The position numbers and the translations under genes are program-made. Positions 1 to 11,600 of a DNA stretch of 64,000 bases are shown here, piece after piece (positions within the stretch are counted from its first letter, which is position 1; every line of letters begins with the position of its first letter). This DNA is from Sipunculus nudus (Eukaryota > Annelida > Sipuncula > Golfingiida > Sipunculidae), in contig CM049313.1 of assembly GCA_026874595.1 (NCBI GenBank), positions 29,816,008 through 29,880,007 on the forward strand, given 5' to 3'. Below the pieces are notes generated by a model that was not told where the DNA came from, did not search any database, and was given only the letters and a program-made list of their open reading frames with translations.

Positions 1-90
1 TCTCGGGAATACTAATAAAGATCTTTATATGTAAATATCTTTTGAAGTCTTTTATATGGTGTCCTTCTTAGTAATGCTTATTCTACGTAC

Positions 91-1713
91 TTAATTATTC
101 TTTTTCGCTGGTAACCATTTTCTGCAATACATCCCGTCAGGCCAAAACCCCTTTTCAGTCAAGCAAGCGTGAAGGTCTCCAACTACAGACATTTTCACTG
201 ACAATGTCACATCGTCTGTTTTCAATATTCTACATTGTTTTACCTCTAATTTTTTCCTTTCAACATGTTTGACAATTAGGTCCTTTGTAAATAATAGAGA
301 TTTTTTTACCTTTACATTACCAATATAGTAACTGGAAGTTGGCACCTTAGATTTAACTTGTAGATAACCTTCAAGACCAAGACTATCGTCTGAATCTGTT
401 ACCTCAATAAACTTTTCATTTGAAACCTTTTCAATTGGAACCTGGTCACCCTCATTAGGTTACACGTTATCATTTCCATCAGTTGACTTTAATATCCCAT
501 AATTTCTATTGGCTTCTGTTATCTTAGCAGAGTAAACACTTGCATCCATTTCATTTTCAGTCTCCATACCAGATTGTACCGAGGCAGGATGGTTACCATG
601 ACACTGACGCTGTATATTGGGCGTATTTTCAGGAATTACAGCGGCAGGTTGATTTGAAACATTTCCTTGTTTAGACTGAATGGTTTTCTTATTCTGGACA
701 AGAGAAGAACGTTCTGAAGGTGGTATGGAGGCAAGATCTCTGTAAGATACAGAAGTATTTGAATATGAGCGACAGAGTGACAATTGTCTCTCTAACCCCG
801 ATACCCTATTTTCAATATTCAACATTCTTGTTTCTAAGTGCCCACAACGTCCATCAGTTGTTTTGCATAAACTTTCATTAGATGCACCTCTATCATTTAA
901 TCTGTCTAGGCGATTATTCAAGTCCATCAATCGCCTGTCAACAAATTTCTCACGTTCAGCCTTCAGTTCAGCTACCATCTGGCAAAGTTTAATATTTTCT
1001 TCCTTCAGTATCTTTGTCTGTTCAAGTAGCATGTCACGGTCTTCCCTGGCCTGTTGTAGAACTTCGGAACAAAGTGTCTTGATGGCCTTTATTGTGTCCG
1101 CCGGAACACAATCATTGGACAATAAATCCTCTGTGTCTACAGTTTCAGGTGTGGAGTCATCAGGACTAATCACCTTGTCAAAGTCCAACTGACATTCTTG
1201 CTGTGCACTCTCCAACCACAACTGGGCATCGGCCTTGAAGTTGTTGACACTCACGCGCACCAACCTAGCGTAATTCTCAGAATCTGTCCTCTCAAGAGGG
1301 TTACTTACATTGCTGTGGTACAATTCATGTACTTCAGTAAATTTGATGTGTGCAATGTCCAGTTCAATGAGCTGATTCATTACCTTTGATGAATTTTTGG
1401 TGTTTGTCATAAGACCTTTTATCTCATTGATTTTCCTGGTTAAGTTGCCCTTGGCACGACCACGTTCCAGTTTCAGTTTCTGCACACGCTCACTCTTTAA
1501 CTAATCGTGATCGAAAGTCTTATTCACAAATATGGAACGTGAAAGATCAGGCAGTAGTTGTTTATCTTCATCTCTCTCATCCTCATGGCTCAAGTTATCA
1601 GCGAGTATTGCTTCAATGTTCTTTTCAACAGAGGCACCAAGGGGATGGATACGTTCTTGTTGTTCTTGCAGTAAATCTGCCATATTTGTCAAGGTATCAC
1701 GTGACTCCGCCAT
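91..1713 (-). pseudogene. Gag-like ORF of an LTR retroelement, two in-frame stops
   Basis: One continuous minus-strand reading frame of about 540 codons starts at an ATG at 1711-1713 and is interrupted only by TAG at 1501-1503 and TAA at 460-462. The middle holds a basic N-terminal segment (LKLERGRAKGNLTRKI), a long helical/coiled-coil stretch with Leu heptads near 930-1080, and a polar linker. The C-terminal 80 residues end in an FWPDGMYCRKW motif, which resembles the C-terminal domain of Gag- or ORF1-like proteins in invertebrate retroelements; that resemblance is from memory, not a search. No zinc knuckle or protease is seen. A candidate LTR and primer-binding site lie just upstream (1809-2253), so I infer the first ORF of an LTR element whose pol lies beyond the left edge. 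The clade is not identified; a BEL/Pao-like Gag is possible. Confidence 0.6.
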
Positions 1714-1808
1714 GTTTGGTGAAGCTATAAGTATTGACGTAACATCTGATGACAGCCAATTATCGCCGTTATTGAACTAATGTGAGGGACGAATTTATGG
1801 GTGTCGAT

Positions 1809-1826
1809 AAAATAACGAAGGCGCCA
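1809..1826 (-). promoter_or_regulatory. Candidate primer-binding site
   Basis: Read on the minus strand, TGGCGCCTTCG follows the candidate LTR end after a 5-base gap. Starting with TGG (complement of tRNA CCA) just inside an LTR is the expected arrangement. The priming tRNA was not identified. Confidence 0.4.
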
Positions 1827-1831
1827 GGTTT

Positions 1832-2253
1832 TGTCACACTCCGACGTTTATTCCATGACGAACGTACACACAGTGACGTAACAATTCCAATATGCTATGT
1901 GACGTAATCAGGATACAAATGATGGTGATGAGGAGATTCACTGAAACAATATATAAGTAAACTAAGCTAAACTCATCTAACTAAATCACTAATTAAAATA
2001 AAGCTATCTGAATACACATTAAATATCACTAAATAAAACTCACAAGTAAACATCAAGGTAAACTTAACCCGAAATAGACTGTAACAGTGCAGCTAGTGCT
2101 TAATCCATGTATATAGAATAACATAAACTATGTATATATAAAATGTAACCTTGTAAGCTTCTTGATTTATCAAACAAACATTTATTGAAGTAGATAATTA
2201 TGTGTGTGTCTTCTGTTATTAATAATATTGTTTTTTACTGAGGACACCTAACA
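1832..2253 (-). repeat. Candidate 5' LTR (422 bp) of the left-edge element
   Basis: On the minus strand this segment begins TGTTAGGTGTCC and ends GTGTGACA, so it has TG..CA ends. It holds TATA-like sequences near 2110-2140 and an AATAAA about 17 bases before its end, and is followed by the TGGCGCC primer site and the Gag-like ORF. The partner LTR would lie left of the window, so the boundaries rest on motifs alone. Confidence 0.45.
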
Positions 2254-2689
2254 AATAACGATTTTACATGTCTGAAATGTAACAAAGTATCTCTGAACAG
2301 AGCCCAGACTCTAAAGCCACCATGACATACATGCGACACTTGTGCACTTACAGCAATGACTGTGTGGAAAACAAAAGACTCAATTTTCTTTAATAATATC
2401 AAACTTAGATCTGAATAAATAACTCTGACAAATATATGTGATACTTACATAACGCTGGCAATATCTGTGAACTTTAAAATCCCTCACTTTTCTTGTTATG
2501 TCCAACTGTAGCTTATAATAACCTTTAACTGTTGCCGACTTGCTTGTGTCTGCCTGCTGACTGTCCTCATGCCTGGATGACCCTAGTCTGACCTCAAGTC
2601 TACCGGCTCTACCCCAGCCCCAGCATAACAATAACAGGCTGTAAACACTGTCTGGTCAACCCGGTAAGAATATCTTAACATATAGTAAT
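2254..2689. other. Spacer without a recognised gene
   Basis: AT-rich sequence between the candidate LTR and the LINE ORF1 remnant. Short open frames here show no domain or compositional sign of coding. A long frame on the minus strand at 2656-3069 is antisense to LINE ORF1. Confidence 0.5.
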
Positions 2690-3273
2690 ATGACCTTAAC
2701 AGTTGGAGAACTAAAAGCTAGTAAACAGAGACTTGAAAAAAGGTTGAAGAGCTTAAAGCAGAATTGCATGAAGTGAAAGAGAAAAATAAGCAAAAATACA
2801 TTGAGATACAAAAGATGCAGCAGTGTATGTTGGAAGCCTGTAACAAACAGGAACGATATCTTAGGGAGGGGAATGTGCGCATTATTGGTGTTGGTGAAAT
2901 TGGACAGGTTGAAAACTGTAAAAATACTGCTGCAAAAATTATTGTACAGAATAGACTTATCGGGATATGAGCGAAGAACAAGTAAAGAACACAATAGAAA
3001 TGGCGCACAGAACAGGCAAGAAAGGAACGAAACCACAGCATATTTTGGTACGGTTCCACAATAGACCATTTAGAAACGAAGTTCTTGCAAGCGGAACGAA
3101 GCAGCTTAAGAATTCTACCATTTAGAGTTGCTGAGGACCTGACAATGAGGGACTTTCAAACCAAACAAAAAGCGAAACCACAGATGACAGCAGCGTACAA
3201 TGATGGTGACAAGGTCAGGTTCTGGAGGGGCCAACTTTACATAATCAATGAACTGGTTCCCATACGAGACTAA
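2690..3273 (+). pseudogene. L1-like LINE ORF1 protein, frameshifted
   Basis: This is a nucleic-acid-binding ORF1 protein of an L1/Tx1-type LINE. In order it shows a Lys/Glu-rich coiled coil (2690-2850), an RRM-like segment with NVRIIGVGE (about 2872-2895), then the conserved IEMAHRTGKKG and HILVRFHNR motifs (2990-3065). The C-terminal domain continues through RVAEDLT and ends GQLYIINELVPIRD at a TAA. The pieces lie in different frames, with changes near 2745, 2960 and 3075, so no intact product is possible. Motif order and spacing match the transposase_22 family. It is the natural 5' partner of the ORF2 fragments at 3864 and 8690 on the same strand. Confidence 0.8.
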
Positions 3274-3471
3274 TACGCGCTAACCGCAAAAGAATTACGT
3301 AATGTGTAACTAACCCAGTATTCACACAAGTTGGCTACATGATATGCCAAGGGATTAGGTACGTGGCGTGAGAAGTGTGCATGCGTGAATTGAGAACTTA
3401 TTCTTGTGACTGTTTTATTTTGTTTCATGCACGACAGGTGACAGCACCGCCTCGGGACGCTACCGCTACGC

Positions 3472-3536
3472 CATTCACTACGCTTCGGCCTTTGAATTGG
3501 CCGAACTGATTTCAAAAGGCCGAAGCGTAGTGAATG
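3472..3536. repeat. Perfect 22-bp stem inverted repeat
   Basis: CATTCACTACGCTTCGGCC... at 3472-3493 is exactly complementary to 3515-3536, with a 21-base loop. It lies between the LINE ORF1 end and the ORF2 start, and CCGCTACGC flanks both sides. It could be a small foldback insertion or a structured inter-ORF spacer. Confidence 0.75.
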
Positions 3537-3863
3537 CCGCTACGCATGTCTGTGTGGCGATGGCGCCCTCTGGCGGAGTTGATCAGAAGATCGAGTAAAA
3601 AGTAACGGCAAAATATTAAGATGTTGAAATGCAGAGAAGCCCAAACCGAGGTGACAGGCAGTGACTTATTTTCTATATATTTTTTTATTTTATTGTGTAT
3701 TTAACAATTTTTTGTGGGAAGTGTAAGATTGGTAAATTCAGACGTTATATCTTTTGATTAAATAATGCTTAACTGTAAGGGAAATCTGATTTCATATAAT
3801 ATCGCCCATCCAGATCGACGGTCAGGTTGTCCACATGGCAGTCAAAAAGACTCGTTGAACATA

Positions 3864-3957
3864 ATGTCCATAAATGTAAGGGGGTTTAGGCATCTTTACA
3901 AAGAGAAGAGAGATTTTTTATTGGTTACAAAGAAAGAGAAACATAAGAATAGTTTTC
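3864..3957 (+). pseudogene. Start of LINE ORF2 (APE endonuclease), truncated
   Basis: ATG at 3864 opens MSINVRGFRHLYKEKRDFLL, the typical first strand of an APE-like endonuclease in LINE ORF2 (N-V-R-G motif). Homology stops at about 3957, where a MITE-like sequence begins. The catalytic body of the endonuclease is absent, and the next ORF2-like sequence on this strand starts at about 8690. Confidence 0.65.
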
Positions 3958-3976
3958 ACTTTTAGAACTTAGAACA

Positions 3977-4183
3977 GTTTCAGCTTCGATAGAAAACATG
4001 GACAAATTAAAACGTGAATCATCGACAAATATACTGTTTATTTAGTAAACAATACATTATACCATGATAACCCATAGATTTACACCATATATGTATTTTC
4101 AACATTTACTGAAATCATATATGACTTAATTTAAATATAAATTTTGTTTCAAAGACTATTACAATTTATGACATGAAGCATAT

Positions 4184-4229
<46 letters not shown>

Positions 4230-4643
4230 CATATATTCCTAAACAATGCTCACTGTGCATACAATTCTGAATAAAATATATGTATTTGTCATGATTTTTT
4301 TTAATGTTATAAGAAATTTTATTTTTTTAAGGAATTCCATATTGTAACTACACTGTAGATGTGGAAATGTTTCAATTGAATCATTGAGAACAATAACAAC
4401 ATTTATCATTGTATAGTTTAAACACTAAGGTGCCAAGTGACTTTTGTTAATCTTTTAATGTGCATAATATCTCATATTGAAAATGATTCACAGATACCTA
4501 TATCATGTATATATCAACAACTCCATTATAATATGTTGTACTTGTATATATCTTTTATTAACATGAATTGTTTACTAAATAAACAGTATATTTGTCGATG
4601 ATTTACTTTTTAATTTTTCCATGTTTTCTAATGAAGCTAAAAC
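3977..4643. mobile_element. MITE-like element with 77-bp terminal inverted repeats
   Basis: Positions 3977-4053 and 4567-4643 are inverted copies (GTTTCAGCTTC / GTTTTAGCTTC ends, with a shared GTTTACTAAATAAACAG block). The interior is AT-rich, contains a TA microsatellite and encodes nothing. A shorter inverted motif, ACTTTTAGAACTT, lies outside at 3957 and 4721-4733, so the real ends could be wider. No clear target duplication was found. Confidence 0.6.
4186..4226. repeat. (TA)n microsatellite
   Basis: About 20 uninterrupted TA dinucleotides inside the MITE-like element. Confidence 0.95.
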
Positions 4644-7162
4644 CTAACGTTACGGTGTTTTATCTGTGACTTGTACAGAAAATTATATCAGGGAATGATC
4701 CCCACAGCAAGGGGTCCTCGCAAGTTCTAAAAGTTAGATTGGTGTAAATTAAATAGGTTTGATTGCCAAAAGAAGTATAAATTGTGTTTATTTAAAAATA
4801 TGTACGATTTGTTCCATAATGTGGCAGTTTAACAAAGTGTTAACATAAATTTACTTTATTTCCGAGGGGAAAACTTTTTTTCCGACATACCATGACTCAA
4901 AGATGGCGGACGCAGGAAATTTACAGTGTGATCAACACTAAATAGGGTCGGTTAAAAGTAGCTTTATTCATGTTAAGCAAATAAAAAACAGCTGTATGGT
5001 CGCACTGAATATTTCTCTGTTAAATGAATCATTTGAATTATTCTTCCACATGTGTTTATCTTCTTTTCCGGCCATTTTTCCGAGTTATATTAATTTCTGA
5101 GTTTTTCCGAGAATTTCCGAGTTTTTCCGGGTTTTATTATATGCCCATTCAGGCCTTCGGAAATAAACTGATAGGGCCTGGAGTCATGATGGCAGTCACA
5201 ACAGAACGCCCATTCTAAGGGTCGGATCAAAATATTTACTGTCTGGTATTATTTGGCATCACAGGCTTATAAAGTCGTATTATATGTGCTTAATATCGAA
5301 GAAGAAATGTTGTTACACAAAAATAATTACATTTTTCACCTCCTTTCATCACTGTGGCACCGATTCACGTGAAGTGGTACTTCTCATTCAAAACTAAAGG
5401 TGTCATGGCGCGGTCGTGTATGTAAACTTGTAAGTCAGAAGCCGGAAGCCGGAAACCAAAGAATGTCTTATAAATAAAGCAGTTTAAAACATGTACAAAA
5501 TGCTAACGCTTCATTACCGTTTTGTTTTTCCCCGATAGAATAAGATCTTTTTTATCATTGCATTCTGTGAAGAATAATAGTGATCCCTTCTTTAATCTGA
5601 AAGTTATGGATGATTTTGTGCTCGGAACCCATCTCGGATTTCAGGCAGAAGTGCTGGGATGTTATCCAATGTGTATAACTCGGAAGTCACAGAGACGCAC
5701 TGGTTAACTTGTGGTCAGTTAAGAGCCACAGCCCAAATGCAGTTTCATTATAATTATAGCTGCATGCATATATTAAAATTGCTTATGCATGATTCTGCTT
5801 TTTATGAGTGTATAATACAATACATGATACATAATCAAAAAACTATAACTTCTTAATTTTTTTTATTTGTTAATTTAATATATTTATATACATATGTGTG
5901 GGTTTATTTTCACGTAATATAGTTCACCCCAGCTAGAGCTTTGTTTTTGTTAAAGATATTTATATTTACATGGGGAGGTTATGGGAAGGGATTAATTTTT
6001 AAAATATTCAATGTAAAGAGGACATTTTTAAACAAATGATTATGAGGATTTTCTGTTCCGCAACTATTCTCCTACATGTTTTTGAACAATATATTCAAAC
6101 CTGATGTTGTTGGGCTTTAATATTTATATTTCTATAAAATTACGGTATAAACTGGAAAGTCCAAATATTCAAAACTTCGTAACGTTAATGACAATGATGA
6201 AACGCGCATCTATACATTTATAACTTGCAAAATGTCACTATTAAAAGGTAGTACTCGTTGTCAAATAATTAATATGTTTAAATCTTATGACAATCTGTGC
6301 ATTTTACCGACTTTTGTGATCTGTGAGCGCCCAGGCTCGGGCAGCAGGGCACAGTGCGTGAGTCTGAGTATCAGCCGAGGAGGCGTGAGATTTTTCACGG
6401 TCGAACCCACCCCGAGCTCAGCTCTGTGGGGAGACTGTGCATGACTCGCACGGTAATGCGAAGGGGGGGAGGGGGGGGGGGGGAGATTTCTCAATATACT
6501 AGTATATATTTGGATGCTCTCATAGTGGAGTAAATCACAAACTTATGAATTGGAAAGTAAAAAATATAATAATGAAATTGCTGGGGAATAAAAAAGTAAT
6601 CTGAAAAAGAAAGGAAAATTAATTATGAATTAACTGGAAAATAACTCGATAAAATGAGAGATATTACGTCTGAACCGGCTTGTGCCCTCTATGGATGCAC
6701 CACTGAATAATAAATATGGTATAATAAACCCTAATATGACATTAAAAATAGTAATAAATTACGATGTCATTCAAAATAAAAACAGTTATATATTTCCCAT
6801 ACGTTGAACAAATATGAAAATTCAATATATTTTGATCCTTATAAAAATCTTTATCTGAATATTCCGTGTATACTCACTATTTTTATTTGATTCTTATATT
6901 TTTATCCTCAGAAAACAAAATTAACCGGACTATAGTCGGAATTCTCGATACAGTTGTACCGTGCGCTTTCGGACATCCTTCTCTCCGAACTAAATAGTTG
7001 CTGGTACCAGGTTCTTAATTAAACAGAATGTGTTATATCTATAACATTTGCTATGTAACAATTTATTTTTAAACATTTACTGAACTTTCCCCCAACATAA
7101 AATACGTAACAGCGTAAAATATTGATGAGTTAATATACTAAGTATTTTACAATTTTCTTTCT
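4644..7162. other. AT-rich spacer, no gene recognised
   Basis: Mostly unique AT-rich DNA. Notable local features are repeated TTTTTCCGAG motifs (5065-5130), a short GC-rich block at 6325-6440 and a poly-G run at 6463-6483. Open frames here are short, with no domain, start context or similarity I recognise. Confidence 0.5.
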
Positions 7163-8677
7163 CTATTTTTGATACCTTAAAAGATGCGGTGATCTGATAA
7201 CAGGGCACAAATCATAACGGCTGGACCTAGAATCTTCTTTCTTGACATGCAGAGAGGCCAATGAAAAGTCTTCTTGGAAACTGAAAATTAGGTCTCTGTT
7301 ACCCAAAACCTCAGAGCCATGGGGCTCTGAAGTATCCCCAAGAATAATGCAAAATTTGATACAAAAGCTCAAGTATCTGAATAACCACTGCATTGATCAC
7401 CAAGATTCTTTGCATGAATATTAATCATGGGATGTTCCATCACTTCCTGCAGACTGGTGGCGCCACCTGTATTTTTTCGAATTTTTACAAATTTTTTTCT
7501 CATTTTTTCAGACCTCAATGAAACTGTCATCTGTTAACAGGGCACAAATTATAACCACTGGACCTGGAATCTTCAAACTTAATATCCAGGGAGGTCCATG
7601 AAAAATCTCCTTGAAAACCTGAAATTAGGTCTCTGTTACCAATATCCTTGGAGCTATGGGGCTCCGAAGTACCCCCCCCCCCAGAATAATGCAAAATTTG
7701 ATACAAAAGCTCAAGTATCTGAATAACCACTGCATTGATCACCATGATTCTTTGCATGAATATTGATCATGGGATGTTCCATCATTTCCTGCAGACTGGT
7801 GGTGCCACCTGTATTTTTTCGAATTTTTACAAATTTTTTTCTCATTTTTTCAGACCTCAATGAAACTGTCATCTGTTAACAGGGCACAAATCGTAACCAC
7901 TGGACCTGGAATCTTCAAACTTAATATCCAGGGAGGTCCATGAAAACCTGAAATTAGGTCTCTGTTACCCATATCCTTGGAGCTCCGAAGTACCCCCCCA
8001 GAATAATGCAAAATTTGATACAAAAGCTCAAGTATCTGAATAACCACTGCATTGATCACCATGATTCCTTGCAGGCATATTGATCATGGAGTGTTCCATC
8101 AGTTCCTGCAAACTGGTGGCGCCACCTGTATTTTTTTCAATTTTTTAGGCATTTTTTCTCTATTTATGAGACCTTCAAATGAAGTGGTCATCTGTTAACA
8201 TGCCACAAACTGTAACTGCTGTACCTAGAATTTTCTTACTTGACATCCAGGGAGACTAATGAAAAATCTCCTTGGAAACCTGAAATTAGGTTTCTGTTAC
8301 CCATATTCTCCGAGCTATAGGGCTCATAAATACCCCCAAGAATAATTAAAAATTTGATACAAACAAAAGCCCCAGTATCTGAATAACTAATGCCTTGATA
8401 GCCATGATTCTTTGGATATATATTGATCATGCAGTGTTTCATCAGTTCCTGCAGACTGGTGGCACTACCTGTATTTTTTTTTCAAATTTTTACGCATTTT
8501 TTTTATCTATTTATGAGACCTTCAAATGAAGTTGTCATCTGTCCAAAAGCCCACTGAAACCCATTTCTAAGGACTTTTCACAAAATTCATGATTTGTTTG
8601 CACTCTGGCAGTCATTTTGCTCATTGTTCAACATTCCTTGAATTCAACTGAGCGTCATGGCCCATGGGCCACTTGTT
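7163..8677 (-). mobile_element. Hairpin-family repeat element with ~337-bp tandem core (family II)
   Basis: Four to five diverged units of about 316-343 bp each carry a GGTGGCGCCACC-type palindrome (near 7457, 7798, 8114 and 8457), a CTGCAGACTGG block and a short C/G run. The right end (8649-8677) is the inverted form of a terminus seen elsewhere here (ACAAG + GACCCATGGGTC-like palindrome + GGCGCTCAGCT), so the element is in minus orientation. The left end lacks the AGCTCAG...CTGAGCT hairpin and looks truncated. The terminus abuts LINE ORF2 sequence at about 8690. The same core occurs in the opposite orientation at 49000-51050. Confidence 0.75.
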
Positions 8678-8689
8678 AAGTGTCATTTG

Positions 8690-11600
8690 GATTATTGGGG
8701 AATGTTAAAACACATGCATAAAACTGACCATCTAAGTATATCTCTTGAACTTGATATGTTTATTCATAATACTAAATAGAGGTCCAGGATACTGGAAACT
8801 AAATTGCTCTTTATTAAATAATCAAGAATAAAATATAATTAAAACAACCATTAAATCTGCACAAGAAGAAAATAAAGAGAGTAACCCTGCTTTAATGTGG
8901 GATGTTATTAAAATGTACATCAGGCGAGAAACCATTAGATTTAGTAAAAAACTTAAAAGAAATAAAAAATGTAAAATTGCAACATTAGAAAAAAAACTCG
9001 AATTTCTGCAAAATACAAATAACCAAACTAACTTAGTTGAAATCAAAACAGAACTAAAAGATCTTATAGAATCAGAAACAAAAGGAGCCATTTTCAGAAG
9101 TAGATGTAGATGGTATGAAGAAGGAGAAAAACCATCTAAGTATTTTCTCAACCTTGAAAAACGAAACTTTAATAGAAAAGTGATAAACAAATTAATGTTA
9201 AATGATGGAAAAATGATCAGTGATGCAGAGCAGATTTTAGCTGCAGAGAAGAATTATTATGAAAATTTGTATACCTCAAAATTAGTGCACCAGGAATTTC
9301 CTGAAAGCTCTTTTTTTCCAGACCTCAAACAAATTGAAAAACTTACAGATCAAGAGAGAATTTTTTGTGATACAAATATAAATGAAAATGAAATTTTTGA
9401 AAATTTAAAATCATTTTCTAATAACAAAACACCAGGCTTAGATGGTATTCCGGCGGAATTTTATATACAATTTTGGCATGCAATAAAACAACCACTCACA
9501 TCCTGTATAGCATACAGTCTTACATCAGGGAATTTAAGTATCTCACAAGGACAAGGTGTTATTAGCTTATTACCAAAAAAAAATAAATCACCCCTTGAAA
9601 TAAAAAATTGGAGACCCATTACTTTATTGAACACAGATTACAAATTGATTTCAAAATGTTTAGCACAACGAATAAAAACCACTTTGCCCAAGTTAATACA
9701 TGATGATCAAACAGGTTTTATAAAAGGCAGATATATAGGAGAGAATATAAAAAAAATCATATCAGTAATTAATAGTGCAGTTGAACATAACATAGAAGGG
9801 TATTTAACTACAGTAGATTATGAAAAAGCATTTGACTGCTTAGAATGGCCCTTTATATGGAAATGTTTAGAGTATTATGGTTTTGGAGAAAATATTATAA
9901 ACTGGATTAAAATCATGTATCAGGGAGGGAAAACTTGTATCATTAATAACAGATGGTGTTCACAGTTTTTTAGAGTCTCAAGGGGTGTGAGACAGGGTTG
10001 TCCCCTGTCTCCTTATCTTTTTGTTATCTGTGCAGAAATATTGGCAATGAGAATAAGAGAAGAAAAGATATTAAAAGGGATTTAGATAGATAAATACTAT
10101 TATAAAATATTGCAGTATGCAGATGATACTGTACTTCTGTTTTCAAACAAGGATAGTATCTTAGAATGTGTGAAAATCATGACACAGTTTGAGGGTATAT
10201 CTGGTCTTAAAATGAACCTGAATAAAACTGCAGTCATGCCTTTAATTAAAACACAAACCAATGCAGTATTGGTAAAAACGTATATAACTGAACAAGGCCT
10301 TCAATGGTCTGAAGGTCCAATAAATATCTTAGGCATCTTATTTAGACCTTAACTACATAAATTAATAACTGACAATTACATTCCGAAATTGGAAATGATA
10401 AAAAAAAGTCCTACATACCTGGTCATTCTGATATATGACACTGGTTGGTAAAATAACTATTCTTAAATGTCATGCACTCTCCCAGATTACATACCTATTA
10501 TCAGTTTTACCATCCCCTACAACACACTATATAAGAGAATTAGAAAAGAGTTTGTATAAATTTATATGGTCTAATAAACCAGATAAAATAAAACGTACCT
10601 CTCTAATTGCACCATACGAAAAAGGGGGCCTTAAGATGATACACCTTCCCTCAAAAATTGATGCTTTAAAATTAAGCTGGATAAATAGATTATTGAAGAA
10701 GAGTAATAATAACTCTTGGAAAAATCATATTCTTGATAAGTTACCTGCAGGAGAATTTATGTTTAAACGTAATTTAAGAGTAGAAGACTTGAATGAGATT
10801 TTATGCTTAAAGGATCCCTTTTGGAAGGAAGCAATTCATATTTGGTGCAAATATAATTTTAATGAAGCAAAATATATTGAAGAAGTACTTGGACAGACAT
10901 TATGGTATAACTCCCATATTAAAATATAAAACAAAGTTTTATTCAATAAAAAAATTATATTCTTCAGATATAAAATATATAAAAGATATAATTGTCGAAG
11001 AAGGGGAGGCCTACAGATTCATACGCTCTTTACACAGCGCTTTACCTATAGGGCTACTTCCTATATCGTAAGGCGCTGTTTGTTATGACCTCGTATCCTG
11101 CTTTGCAACACCAGAGGGGAGCACTGTATTTTTGTCCAATCAGATTAAACTTTGTGCTGGAAGACAAAGCCAAGCGAGGAATACACGGAGCCAATCATAT
11201 TCATTTATTTTTGAGTGACAGCTCATCCCCCATCGTAACCGTCTAAACAGGCCACAGGCTCAGAGAGAATTGCCCCTGACGTGGTTTGCTTAGGGCCTTG
11301 GGCACATAGGATGCTCGGCCGGTGAGCTGTAATTCAAACGAAACGTAACAACTAAGGCTGCGTGCACACCTCGCTGGCTGGTTTCAGTTCTGCAGACAAC
11401 AGATACATGGCTACGCTAACACAGTCATAATGTCATAATCGAATCGGTCGATGATGCGAGAATGCAGAGGGAGCAATTTAAATTCGACCGGAAACTCATC
11501 AAACGGCGCTTGAAGCGCGGCAATGGGCGGAGCAAGGATGCCTGTCGAGTGTTTGTTTATTGGCATCTGATTGTCTGCTTGTCACATCGTACGCACGTGT

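Noticed and set aside
2656-3069. 137-codon hydrophobic minus-strand frame resembling a membrane protein
   Set aside because: Antisense to the Lys/Glu-rich coiled coil of LINE ORF1, which reads as Phe/Leu-rich on the other strand.
6300-6445. Possible tRNA or tRNA-derived SINE head (GGTCGAACCC block)
   Set aside because: The B-box match is imperfect, no A-box lies at the right distance and no cloverleaf could be formed.
8822-9190. 122-codon minus-strand open frame
   Set aside because: Antisense to LINE ORF2 coding sequence, with the same composition effect.
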